9,691 bases of DNA from Solirubrobacterales bacterium 70-9 (GCA_001898095.1 MKSH01000041.1:1-9691); one strand, 5' to 3'. Shown: positions 4,431-9,691, counted from the first letter of the stretch. Notes: generated from the letters alone by a model not told the origin. Program-made: numbers and translations.

Positions 4431-5651
4431 TCACTCCTCGCGCGCGAGCTGCGCGAGGCGCAGGGCCACGAGTAGCTCGGCGACGCGACCCTCGATCGGA
4501 TGGGGCAATTGCTCGCGGATGGATCGCACCCGGTTGATCACCGTGTTCTCGTGGACGCCGAGCCGCGACGCGGCCCGACGTGGGCTCTGGCGCTCCTCGA
4601 GATAGGCGGCGAGCGTCGCGCGCAGACCGGCGCTCCGCCGGTCCTTGCCGGCCAGCCTCCCCAGCTCTTCCATCGCGAAGGTGCGGGCCCTGGTGACATC
4701 GACGGTGCCGAGGGCCGTCAGGGCGATCGCGTCGTAGTTGGTGACGCTCCCCGCGGCGGCGCCGACCAGCTCGGCCACGCGGCGCGCGTCGAGCGCCTCG
4801 TGATGGGAGCGGGCGAACCCGTCGGGACCGGGGTTCGGGTTGCCGACCGCGACGCGGACGCCGGGAAACCGGGCGAGGTCGGGCGGCGCGGGCGGCGGAG
4901 CGCCCGCCTCGGAGCGCCCGCCATACCACATGCCGACGAACCCACCCGGCATCGCCACGACCAGGGGGCCGACGACCTCGAGGCCCTCGAGCAGGGAGCG
5001 CGCGGCGTGCTCGAGCGACGCCTCGCCGACGTCGGGACCGCCCGCCCAGACGATCGCCGCGACGTGGCGACGGGAGAGGTCGTAGCCCAACCGCGCGCTC
5101 GCCGCCGAGGCGTCACCGGGCGCCCCGCTGAGCAGCGCCCGCACGGTCTCCAGGCGACGCGCCACGCCGCTTTCCAGCCAACGGACGCGCTCGGCGGTGT
5201 AGGCGCGGACGAGCAGCGAGCTCAGCACCTCGGCGTACTCGAAGGTCCACCGCGAGGCGCGCCGGAAGGCGGCGCTCAGATCGTCGGCCTCGGCGAAGGA
5301 GTCGTGGGCGGCCGCGGCCAGCCGGCCGAGGAGGAGGCCGTGGCCCATCTGCAGGCCGCGGAGGATGTGCTCGAGCGGCAGCCCGCGCTGGGCGTCGAGG
5401 CGGATCCGCTCAAGCGTCGCCGGCGTCAGCCTCGCCTCCTCGGGGGAGACGTGGTCGCGGATCATGTAGACGAGGAGGCGCAGCGTGCTCTCGACGCTGG
5501 CGCGGAAGCGGCCACGGGCCTCGGGATCGGCGTAGGCCTCCTCGAACTCCGCGAAGACGCGTCCGGTGATCTGCGCCGCCAGCTCCTTGAACCAGTCCGG
5601 GTCATCAGCGAGCTGGCTGATCAGATCGTGAAGGCGCGCCTCGGTGTCCAT
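4431..5651 (-). CDS. PucR/CdaR-type transcriptional regulator (C-terminal HTH)
   Basis: This is a 406-aa protein. The N-terminal 160 residues are helical (DDPDWFKELAAQITGRVF, then ESTLRLLVYMIRDHVSPEEA) and resemble the RsbRD-type N-domain often found in this class. The middle (about 170-310) looks like the GGDEF-like domain of CdaR regulators. The C-terminus holds the PucR-type HTH: LRATLAAYLEERQSPRRAASRLGVHENTVINRVRSI, with the family's hallmark VHENTV. Such proteins control catabolic or stress genes in response to an unknown ligand. ATG at 5651 was preferred over GTG at 5723, because the upstream 24 codons run through two inverted repeats and a -10-like box. The GTG has GAAGG directly against it, too close for ribosome binding. 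The gene is divergent from the LysR gene, and autoregulation through the shared region is likely. Confidence 0.85.
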   Translation of the reverse strand: MDTEARLHDLISQLADDPDWFKELAAQITGRVFAEFEEAYADPEARGRFRASVESTLRLLVYMIRDHVSPEEARLTPATLERIRLDAQRGLPLEHILRGLQMGHGLLLGRLAAAAHDSFAEADDLSAAFRRASRWTFEYAEVLSSLLVRAYTAERVRWLESGVARRLETVRALLSGAPGDASAASARLGYDLSRRHVAAIVWAGGPDVGEASLEHAARSLLEGLEVVGPLVVAMPGGFVGMWYGGRSEAGAPPPAPPDLARFPGVRVAVGNPNPGPDGFARSHHEALDARRVAELVGAAAGSVTNYDAIALTALGTVDVTRARTFAMEELGRLAGKDRRSAGLRATLAAYLEERQSPRRAASRLGVHENTVINRVRSIREQLPHPIEGRVAELLVALRLAQLAREE

Positions 5652-5658
5652 CGGCGGG

Positions 5659-5664
5659 AGCCTA
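5659..5664 (-). promoter_or_regulatory. -10-like box TAGGCT before the PucR-type gene
   Basis: TAGGCT on the minus strand lies 7 nt from the ATG at 5651, which fits a leaderless transcript. The -35 region has no good match, but an inverted repeat (5679-5695) sits exactly there, so an activator or repressor may act at this promoter. Confidence 0.42.
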
Positions 5665-5678
5665 GCCGCGCCCGGGCG

Positions 5679-5695
5679 TTGTGAGGGTTTCACAA
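5679..5695. promoter_or_regulatory. Operator-like inverted repeat TTGTGA-N5-TCACAA
   Basis: This is a perfect 6-bp inverted repeat with a 5-bp spacer (GGGTT), in the -35 region of the PucR-type gene and within the divergent intergenic region. It resembles a CRP-type half-site pair (TGTGA/TCACA), but the spacing is 5 rather than 6. It may bind the PucR-type protein, the LysR-type protein or a CRP/FNR-family regulator. Confidence 0.5.
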
Positions 5696-5712
5696 TCCCG
5701 ATCGCCGGATTG
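5693..5712. promoter_or_regulatory. Second inverted repeat CAATCC-N8-GGATTG
   Basis: This perfect 6-bp inverted repeat with an 8-bp spacer overlaps the last 3 bases of the neighbouring TTGTGA repeat. The 20-bp span and its place near the LysR promoter suit a dimeric regulator. The overlap suggests that binding at the two sites would be mutually exclusive. Confidence 0.42.
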
Positions 5713-5748
5713 AGGTCGATCACCCTTCAGGAACGGGGATCGCGTCCT

Positions 5749-5754
5749 TACCCT
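5749..5754 (+). promoter_or_regulatory. -10-like box TACCCT upstream of the LysR gene
   Basis: TACCCT ends 6 nt before an ATG at 5761 that opens a 23-codon frame. Transcription starting at the usual distance would begin on that ATG. The -35 position (TTCAGG, 5726-5731) matches only weakly. Confidence 0.3.
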
Positions 5755-5760
5755 CACCGC

Positions 5761-5832
5761 ATGGGCAAGTCGATCGCCACGCGAGCGGCGCCTCGCCCGT
5801 CCCCCGTGTCCACCCGCTCCCGGGCGGATTGA
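5761..5832 (+). CDS. Possible 23-aa leader ORF ahead of LysR
   Basis: ATG at 5761 opens a 23-codon frame (MGKSIATRAAPRPSPVSTRS..., basic and proline/serine-rich) whose TGA at 5830-5832 ends 3 nt before the GTG of the LysR gene. It has no Shine-Dalgarno, but the -10-like box placement would make it leaderless. Such an ORF could deliver ribosomes to the poorly marked LysR start. There is no other evidence that it is translated. Confidence 0.25.
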   Translation: MGKSIATRAAPRPSPVSTRSRAD

Positions 5833-5835
5833 ACG

Positions 5836-6777
5836 GTGGAGATCAAGCACCTCCGCTACTTCGTCGCGGTCGCCGAGGAACAGAGCTTCACCCGTGCGGC
5901 GGAGCGCCTCTGGGTCGCCCAGCCAGGCCTCTCCCAACAGATCAGAGCGCTCGAGCGGGAGCTCGGGGCGCAGCTCTTCGAACGCCTCAACCGAGGCGTC
6001 GCGCTCACCGACGAGGGTGCGGTGTTCCTTGCCAAGGCGAGGGTTGCGCTTACCGCGATCGAGGAGGCGTTGGCGACCGGCCGCGACGCCGGTGCGGGGC
6101 AGGTCGGCCGGGTCCGCCTCGGCTTCACTCCCGCGGTCCGCGACGGCCTGATGATCAAGCTCCTCTTGGCCCTCCGGGAGGAACGACCGCGGATTGCCGT
6201 CAGCGTCGTCGAGGCCCAATGCGGCGGACTTCTCCGTGACGTCCGCGATGCCCGCCTCGACGCGGCGATCGTGCTCGGTCCGGTGACCGAACCGCGTCTC
6301 ACCGCGGAACAGATCGGCGAGGAGCGGGCGCTGGCGGCAGTGTCCGTCGACGACCCGCTCTCCTCTTCGCCCGCGGTCGATCCGGCGGCGATCGCCGCGC
6401 GCGTCCTCACCGTCAGCGGCGATCCCGACGCGGCGGCCTACGACCGCGTCGTCCTGCAGGCTCTGCCCGACGACGGACCGGCACCGAGGCGGTTGGCGAT
6501 GGGCCACCTCTCGACCGTGCTCCTCCCGGCGCAGGCCGGGGAGAGCGTCTCGATCGTCCCCGCCTCGACCCGGCCGCTGGCGGGGAGCGTGCTGCGCCCG
6601 CTCGAGCGCGACGTCCGGTTCAGCTTCGACCTGGTCTGGCGCGACGACCACATGCCGCCGATCGCACCGTTCCTCCTCCTCGCCGCGGCTCATCCGCATA
6701 CAGGGGTCGTCCTGCCGGGACAGGCGTTTATCCGCACTCCGACTCGGTCGCCCGGGAAAAGCCCCGCACGGCGCTGA
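5836..6777 (+). CDS. LysR-family transcriptional regulator
   Basis: This 313-aa protein starts with GTG at 5836. Residues 1-60 are the winged helix-turn-helix of LysR proteins (MEIKHLRYFVAVAEEQSFTR, AAERLWVAQPGLSQQIRALE, then GAQLFERLNRGVALTDEG). The effector-binding part begins near GRVRLGFTPAVRDG (about residue 92) and includes DVRDARLDAAIVLGPV. The start is fixed by the family's usual N-terminus. The Shine-Dalgarno is poor, in keeping with coupling to the small leader frame just upstream. The last 20 or so residues (QAFIRTPTRSPGKSPARR) look like a non-conserved tail that reads over the 3' end of the opposite-strand lipoprotein gene. LysR proteins usually control a divergent neighbour; here that neighbour is the PucR-type regulator, so the two may form a small circuit. 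Confidence 0.88.
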   Translation: MEIKHLRYFVAVAEEQSFTRAAERLWVAQPGLSQQIRALERELGAQLFERLNRGVALTDEGAVFLAKARVALTAIEEALATGRDAGAGQVGRVRLGFTPAVRDGLMIKLLLALREERPRIAVSVVEAQCGGLLRDVRDARLDAAIVLGPVTEPRLTAEQIGEERALAAVSVDDPLSSSPAVDPAAIAARVLTVSGDPDAAAYDRVVLQALPDDGPAPRRLAMGHLSTVLLPAQAGESVSIVPASTRPLAGSVLRPLERDVRFSFDLVWRDDHMPPIAPFLLLAAAHPHTGVVLPGQAFIRTPTRSPGKSPARR

Positions 6778-7165
6778 CCACGGTGGCGGCTTCGACCCCG
6801 ACCTGCGCGAACTGCGTCGGCGTCGGTTCGGGAGGCAGGGCCGCGACCGCGCCACGCAGGGACCGCACCGAGGAGTCGATCGCTTCGGTCTGGCTGGGGA
6901 AGTCCGCTTTCGCCGATTCCACCAGGGTGCCCGCGGCTTCCTCCACCGTTTCCGCCTGGGTTCGCAGGCCAGAGAGGTCGGCGCTGGTGACGAAGCCGGG
7001 TAGTTCCTTCACCGATTCTTCGAGGCCGGCGCGATCAGCGCAGTAGGCGGGCTTGGACGAGCCGCCGCAGGCCGCCAGCACGGCGATCACCGGCACGCCG
7101 GCCGCGATCGCGGCCCAGCGATAGGCGGGCCGACGACGAGAGGCTCCGGCCATTGCCGCCCTCAT
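6728..7165 (-). CDS. Small lipoprotein, hypothetical
   Basis: This 145-aa precursor starts with ATG at 7165. It has a basic n-region (GASRRRPAYRW), a hydrophobic stretch (AAIAAGVPVIAVLAAC) and a lipobox LAAC with Cys33, so it should be lipidated and anchored on the outer face of the membrane. The mature part is helical, with regularly spaced acidic and hydrophobic residues (GLEESVKELPGFVTSADLSG, ...AVAALPPEPTPTQFAQVGVEA), and has cysteines near each end (YCADRAG and ESECG), which could form a disulfide. I do not recognise the family. Its ATG overlaps the TGA of the upstream 74-aa gene (ATGA), so translation is coupled. Its last 50 nt overlap the LysR gene on the other strand. Confidence 0.75.
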   Translation of the reverse strand: MRAAMAGASRRRPAYRWAAIAAGVPVIAVLAACGGSSKPAYCADRAGLEESVKELPGFVTSADLSGLRTQAETVEEAAGTLVESAKADFPSQTEAIDSSVRSLRGAVAALPPEPTPTQFAQVGVEAATVVSAVRGFSRATESECG

Positions 7166-7386
7166 GACTCGAGGTGGGGGTGCCGATGTCGGTGCAGGGC
7201 GACCACGAGCGAGACCGCGATGAGCCCGCCGAGCGCGGTGATGGCCACGTTGCGCATCACCTCGGCGCTGCGCTCCGCCGCTTCCTGGGCACGCTCGGCG
7301 AACTGCAGGGCGCTCTGGGCGTGCTCCAATGCGTCCTGGACCGCGGCGATCCGGTCCTCGGCGATCTTGATCCTGTCCTGGTCCAT
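7162..7386 (-). CDS. Tail-anchored coiled-coil membrane protein, hypothetical
   Basis: This is a 74-aa protein. Residues 1-45 form a continuous charged and alanine-rich helix (RIKIAEDRIAAVQDALEHAQ, then SALQFAERAQEAAERSAEV) with heptad-like hydrophobic spacing. Residues 47-65 are hydrophobic (NVAITALGGLIAVSLVVAL), followed by a basic tail, HRHRHPHLES. The likely topology is a cytoplasmic coiled coil with a single C-terminal membrane anchor. ATG at 7386 is supported by a strong AAAGGAGT site. The stop overlaps the start of the lipoprotein gene, so the two are probably made in a fixed ratio and may interact across the membrane; that pairing is inferred. Confidence 0.78.
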   Translation of the reverse strand: MDQDRIKIAEDRIAAVQDALEHAQSALQFAERAQEAAERSAEVMRNVAITALGGLIAVSLVVALHRHRHPHLES

Positions 7387-7392
7387 CCGGTG

Positions 7393-7400
7393 ACTCCTTT
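7393..7400 (-). promoter_or_regulatory. Strong Shine-Dalgarno for the tail-anchored protein
   Basis: AAAGGAGT on the minus strand ends 6 nt before the ATG at 7386 and decides that start. It is one of the strongest ribosome-binding sites in the window and contrasts with the regulator genes, which lack one. Confidence 0.75.
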
Positions 7401-7523
7401 TCTGCGGCTCGGTTCGTGCTCTTGGGACGCGCAGCGAACCTAGTGACGTGCTCGATCGCCACCAAGACGAGAACCGCCGTGCCGCCAGACGAACTCCTTA
7501 TGGCACCCCGGCGCTTTTCGTCT

Positions 7524-7547
7524 TGCCGCCGGCCCGTCCCGCCGGCA
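7524..7547. repeat. Imperfect hairpin in the divergent intergenic region
   Basis: TGCCGCCGG and CCGCCGGCA can pair over 9 positions with one C-C mismatch, around a 6-nt loop (CCCGTC). No T-tract follows on either strand, so it is not a standard terminator. It lies in the 270-bp gap between the minus-strand 7386 start and the plus-strand 7657 start, where I see no gene and no convincing promoter. Confidence 0.3.
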
Positions 7548-7642
7548 GCATCGCGCCGCGCGAACCTCGGTGCCTGGGGATGCCGTCGAGCGCACCACAG
7601 ATAAACAACGGTGTCCCGGCGCGAGCCTCGGGCAGCCGTCCA

Positions 7643-7650
7643 GGAAAGGA
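7643..7650 (+). promoter_or_regulatory. Shine-Dalgarno of the 140-aa helical protein
   Basis: GGAAAGGA ends 6 nt before ATG at 7657 and settles the start; the frame is open upstream to 7570 but without such a site. Confidence 0.7.
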
Positions 7651-7656
7651 ATCGCC

Positions 7657-8079
7657 ATGGCAGCATCGGACAAGCTGTACGAACTCGCGGCGAAGGCAAA
7701 AGAGACCGAGGTCAAGCTCAACGCCGCGCAGACGGAGGGCAAGGCGGCGCTGAACGCCGAAGTCGAGGTGGCGAAGACGGCGGCGAGCGCCGCGGCAGAG
7801 GATCTGCGCGGCCGGCAGACGGCGGCCGAAGACTCGGCGGCGAACTGGTGGACGGGCGTGCAGGAGGGCTGGTCCGACCACGTCGCCGACCTGCGCTCGA
7901 AGATCGAGGAGAGAAAGGCCGAAAGGGACGCCGGGCACGCCGCGCGCCGGGCGGAGCGGGCGGAGGACTACGCGATCGAGGCCGTCGTCTTCGCCGCCGC
8001 CGCCTTCGACGAGGCCGAATACGCCGTCCTCGACGCCCTGCTGGCGCGCGTGGAAGCCGACGAAGCGACTGCTGCCTGA
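7657..8079 (+). CDS. Alpha-helical hypothetical protein
   Basis: This is a 140-aa soluble protein with no signal peptide or membrane segment. It is rich in Ala, Glu, Lys and Asp and is predicted by eye to be almost all helix. The first half (KLYELAAKAKETEVKLNAAQ, ...KTAASAAAEDLRGRQTAAED) looks like a coiled coil. A central NWWTGVQEGWSDHVADLRSK is tryptophan-rich. The C-terminal part (RRAERAEDYAIEAVVFAAAA, FDEAEYAVLDALLARVEADE) is amphipathic. I recall similar unnamed actinobacterial proteins but cannot give a function. It opens the plus-strand series of small genes and is followed 46 nt later by the DUF6458 gene, so the two may share a transcript. Confidence 0.8.
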   Translation: MAASDKLYELAAKAKETEVKLNAAQTEGKAALNAEVEVAKTAASAAAEDLRGRQTAAEDSAANWWTGVQEGWSDHVADLRSKIEERKAERDAGHAARRAERAEDYAIEAVVFAAAAFDEAEYAVLDALLARVEADEATAA

Positions 8080-8125
8080 GACAGCCAACCCGCGTCGCCG
8101 TGCGTCTCGGCAAGGACCGGAGTGG

Positions 8126-8344
8126 ATGACCGTCGGTGCTTCGATACTCCTCCTCGTGGTCGGGGCGATCCTCAAGTTCGCCACCAACTGGCAACTCGCC
8201 CACGTCGACTTGGACACGGTCGGGATCATCTTGATGATCGCCGGCGGAGCCGGGCTCGTCCTTGGCCTCGTCCAGCAGGGGATGGCGACCCGACGGGCCC
8301 GCGCCGCACCGCCGTCACCGCCACAGGATCGCTCTCCACGCTGA
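8126..8344 (+). CDS. DUF6458-type small membrane protein
   Basis: This is a 72-aa protein with two membrane helices, about residues 4-20 (GASILLLVVGAILKFAT) and 30-50 (TVGIILMIAGGAGLVLGLVQQ). They are joined by NWQLAHVDLDTVG, whose DLDTVGxILMIAG block is the mark of DUF6458, a family common in actinobacteria and without known function. The C-terminus is basic and proline-rich and probably cytoplasmic. The start is ATG at 8126, preceded by AAGGA (9 nt away) and GGAG (3 nt away). It lies 46 nt after the helical-protein gene and 150 nt before the SHOCT gene. Confidence 0.82.
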   Translation: MTVGASILLLVVGAILKFATNWQLAHVDLDTVGIILMIAGGAGLVLGLVQQGMATRRARAAPPSPPQDRSPR

Positions 8345-8425
8345 ACGTGTCGAGAGCGAGGTACCGAGTCGATTTTCTTATGGCAGTCGACGAGATCCGT
8401 AATGGCCGGCCGGTCGACCCCCGCC

Positions 8426-8431
8426 TAGGGT
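8426..8431 (+). promoter_or_regulatory. Possible -10 box (TAGGGT) for the PLDc_N-SHOCT gene
   Basis: TAGGGT in the 150-bp gap after the DUF6458 gene could start a transcript with a leader of about 57 nt. No good -35 is visible 17 bp upstream. Otherwise the gap (8345-8494) shows only the ribosome-binding site of the next gene and two CCTAGG hexamers. Confidence 0.25.
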
Positions 8432-8480
8432 CTTGTCCGCTTCTCGTGCGGCGCGTTCCCGCCCATCCCCAGCCTAGGAA

Positions 8481-8487
8481 GAAAGGA
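8481..8487 (+). promoter_or_regulatory. Shine-Dalgarno that fixes a TTG start
   Basis: GAAAGGA lies 7 nt before TTG at 8495. Because there is no ATG or GTG nearby in frame and the protein begins at its first membrane helix, this site supports the TTG as the true start. Confidence 0.7.
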
Positions 8488-8494
8488 CACAACG

Positions 8495-8884
8495 TTGCCC
8501 CTTGCAACTATCGGCTTCGGCGAAGCCCTGCTACTCGTCGTCGAGGTATTTCTCTTCGTCGCCTGGATCTGGATCCTCGTCACGATCGTCTCCGACCTCT
8601 TCCGCGACCATGAGATGTCCGGCTGGGGCAAGGCGGCGTGGATCGTCGTCCTTGTCTTGATCCCGTTCTTGGGTGCCCTCATCTACCTGGTCGCGAGGGG
8701 AGACGGGATGCGCAGGCGCACGATCGAGGCCCAGCTCGACGCGAAGAGGCACTTCGATGACTACATCCGCGAGCAGTCCCGATCGACCCCGGCGAGCGAT
8801 CTCGAGAAGCTGGACGAACTCCGGCGTGCCGGGGTGGTGAGCGAGGAGGAGTTCGCCGCAGCGAAGGCCAGGCTCCTTGGCTGA
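8495..8884 (+). CDS. PLDc_N plus SHOCT domain membrane protein
   Basis: This is a 129-aa protein starting with TTG. Residues 8-35 and 45-68 are membrane helices matching the phospholipase D-nuclease N-terminal (PLDc_N) module, with the typical GKAAWIVVLVLIPFLGALIYL and the following RGDGMRRR. Residues 102-129 (DLEKLDELRRAGVVSEEEFA...ARLLG) form a clear SHOCT domain, a short C-terminal motif thought to mediate oligomerisation. Between them lies a basic, helical linker. Proteins of this design are frequent in actinobacteria and carry no catalytic phospholipase motif; here too there is no HKD sequence. Its role is unknown, perhaps in membrane stress or as an anchoring partner. It is followed by a small membrane frame starting right after its stop. 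Confidence 0.87.
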   Translation: MPLATIGFGEALLLVVEVFLFVAWIWILVTIVSDLFRDHEMSGWGKAAWIVVLVLIPFLGALIYLVARGDGMRRRTIEAQLDAKRHFDDYIREQSRSTPASDLEKLDELRRAGVVSEEEFAAAKARLLG

Positions 8885-8953
8885 CCGACTCCCGCAGGAG
8901 CCCTGCGTGGCCGCCGGGCCTATGCGGCCAGCTTCGCGGGCGCGGCGGTCGTC

Positions 8954-9202
8954 GTGCTGGTCGCCCTCGCCGCGCACCGGCTGTTCCGCTCCTCGCCGGC
9001 GCCGCTGCTCACGCTCAACCCGCTCTTCCGCATCCTGGCCCCCGGCGGCCTCGGGCTCGTCGGGGTGACGACGATCGCGGCCGGCGGCTCGGTCGGCACC
9101 GACATCGGCGTCGTCCTGTTCACCTTCCTCGCCGTCGCCATGGGCCTGGTCACGAGCGTGTCCGTGACCGAGGTCATGCGTCGCCGGCCGAGTCGGGCTT
9201 GA
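8954..9202 (+). CDS. Small membrane protein, hypothetical (start uncertain)
   Basis: With GTG at 8954 the product is 82 aa, but the frame is open back to the SHOCT stop at 8884. The added codons read RGRRAYAASFAGAAVV, completing a first membrane helix that the GTG start would cut in half. A second, longer hydrophobic part follows (LGLVGVTTIAAGG and TDIGVVLFTFLAVAMGLVTS). No ATG, GTG or TTG exists in frame between 8885 and 8953. A CTG at 8903 stands just after an AGGAG (8896-8900), closer than usual. The true start may therefore be CTG 8903 or coupled reinitiation. The last bases overlap the next frame (TTGA). The family is not recognised. Confidence 0.55.
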   Translation: MLVALAAHRLFRSSPAPLLTLNPLFRILAPGGLGLVGVTTIAAGGSVGTDIGVVLFTFLAVAMGLVTSVSVTEVMRRRPSRA

Positions 9203-9477
9203 GCCTGCGCCCAGGTCGGTCGCTGTGGCGACCGCGACTGCTGAAGCGACGCGACGAGGCGACGCGACCCGCCGCGCGGGTCGGCTCCCGGGCAGCCGAC
9301 GAGCCGATCCCCGAGGTCGACCTCGATCGGTTCAACCTGCGGGTCACCGGCGCCTGCATCCCCTACAACACGGTGGCATTGCTGCCAGGCTCGATGCCGT
9401 TTCTGCTCATCTCGGACTGGCGGCCGGCGCTGCGACTCCTCCTGGTGGCGATCACGTTCGTGATGCCGGGGTTCTGA
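9199..9477 (+). CDS. Hypothetical protein with C-terminal hydrophobic segment
   Basis: This 92-aa frame starts with TTG at 9199, overlapping the previous stop in a TTGA arrangement typical of coupled genes. The N-terminal half is very basic (LRPGRSLWRPRLLKRRDEAT). The middle is acidic (DEPIPEVDLDRFNLRV). The C-terminal half has hydrophobic stretches (GSMPFLLIS and ALRLLLVAITFVMPGF) that may contact the membrane. I recognise no family. Support comes from the overlap and from frame use in GC-rich DNA, so it remains a moderate call. Confidence 0.5.
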   Translation: MSLRPGRSLWRPRLLKRRDEATRPAARVGSRAADEPIPEVDLDRFNLRVTGACIPYNTVALLPGSMPFLLISDWRPALRLLLVAITFVMPGF

Positions 9478-9490
9478 CAGGTGGGCGGCC

Positions 9491-9691
9491 ATGTCAACTG
9501 ATAAAGATCGGACGATGGAGACCAGACGGTCACGGCGGCTCTGGCCGCTATCCCTCCTGGTCCTGGTCGCCCTCCTCCTGCCCCTCGGTTGCGGTGGGGG
9601 AGCCGGAAGGGCGAGGGCGGGTGACGGCGGTGCGGGTGGCGCGGTCACCTGCAACGGCTCCGAGGCGCTCTGCTCGCACCGGTTGGACCAG
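9491..9691 (+). CDS. Lipoprotein, possibly PI-PLC-like, N-terminal part (runs off right edge)
   Basis: Sixty-seven codons are present and the frame is open at the edge. The product has a basic n-region (METRRSRRLW), a hydrophobic core (PLSLLVLVALLLPLGC) and a lipobox ending at Cys34. A Gly-rich linker follows, then VTCNGSEALCSHRLDQ. The CNGS-x3-LC-x2-RLD block resembles the start of bacterial phosphatidylinositol-phospholipase-C X-domain proteins, which continue with a THNS catalytic histidine, but that part lies beyond the window. ATG at 9491 follows AGGTGG at 6 nt. An in-frame ATG at 9515 would give a more typical signal length but has a weaker site. The gene lies 13 nt after the preceding stop. 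Confidence 0.62.
   Translation, partial: MSTDKDRTMETRRSRRLWPLSLLVLVALLLPLGCGGGAGRARAGDGGAGGAVTCNGSEALCSHRLDQ

Noticed and set aside
5679..5695. A bona fide CRP site
   Set aside because: Half-sites match TGTGA/TCACA, but the spacer is 5 bp, not 6, and no CRP gene or context is present. Kept only as a generic operator candidate.
5652..5723. Start of the PucR-type protein at GTG 5723
   Set aside because: The extra 24 codons overlap both inverted repeats and the -10-like box, and the GAAGG directly touches the GTG, too close for ribosome binding.
7440..7742. Minus-strand open frames across the 7387-7656 gap
   Set aside because: They lack a ribosome-binding site, overlap the well-supported 7657 gene and have shadow-like composition.

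Overview
The window looks like chromosomal DNA from a high-GC Gram-positive actinobacterium. A deep-branching group such as Thermoleophilia/Solirubrobacterales is plausible but not proven. The evidence is very GC-rich codon usage, genes of actinobacterial type (DUF6458, PLDc_N-SHOCT, PucR/CdaR-type regulator, DUF2252), mixed ATG/GTG/TTG starts, and -10-like boxes of the form TANNCT placed 6-8 nt before several start codons, which suggests leaderless mRNAs.

Layout. (1) Positions 1-1577, minus strand: a probable operon reading right to left, with a 75-aa two-helix membrane protein, an M29-type aminopeptidase-like protein, and the N-terminal 125 residues of a glutamate formimidoyltransferase that runs off the left edge. 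(2) Positions 1613-2645: a mobile-element scar. An intact tRNA with CAU anticodon (1613-1686) is followed by a terminator. Its 3' 47 nt are repeated at 2492-2538 with one mismatch, as expected of an attachment-site duplication. The 852-bp interval holds a compact RelE/ParE-like toxin-antitoxin pair on the minus strand and no recognisable integrase. Just outside the distal repeat lies the first ~28 codons of a TrwC/MobF-type conjugative relaxase, cut off at 2562. I read the whole as the relic of an integrative conjugative element, possibly retained because of its addiction module. (3) Positions 2936-4342: a complete DUF2252 protein with a phosphotransferase-like GD-H-N motif. (4) Positions 4431-6777: a divergent pair of regulators, a PucR/CdaR-type helix-turn-helix protein on the minus strand and a LysR-type regulator on the plus strand. 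The shared 184-bp region carries two overlapping inverted repeats, a -10-like box and a possible 23-codon leader ORF. (5) Positions 6728-7386, minus strand: a translationally coupled pair, a tail-anchored coiled-coil protein and a lipoprotein whose 3' end overlaps the LysR gene by 50 nt. (6) Positions 7657-9691, plus strand: a run of small, mostly envelope-associated genes: a 140-aa helical protein, DUF6458, PLDc_N-SHOCT, two small membrane ORFs joined by a TTGA overlap, and the start of a lipoprotein that may be PI-PLC-like.

The least ordinary part is 1613-2645, where tRNA duplication, toxin-antitoxin pair and relaxase stub are packed into about 1 kb. The other regions look like ordinary chromosomal genes, with the promoter architecture around the two regulators worth attention. 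All family assignments come from reading the translated sequence by eye; no database search was made.
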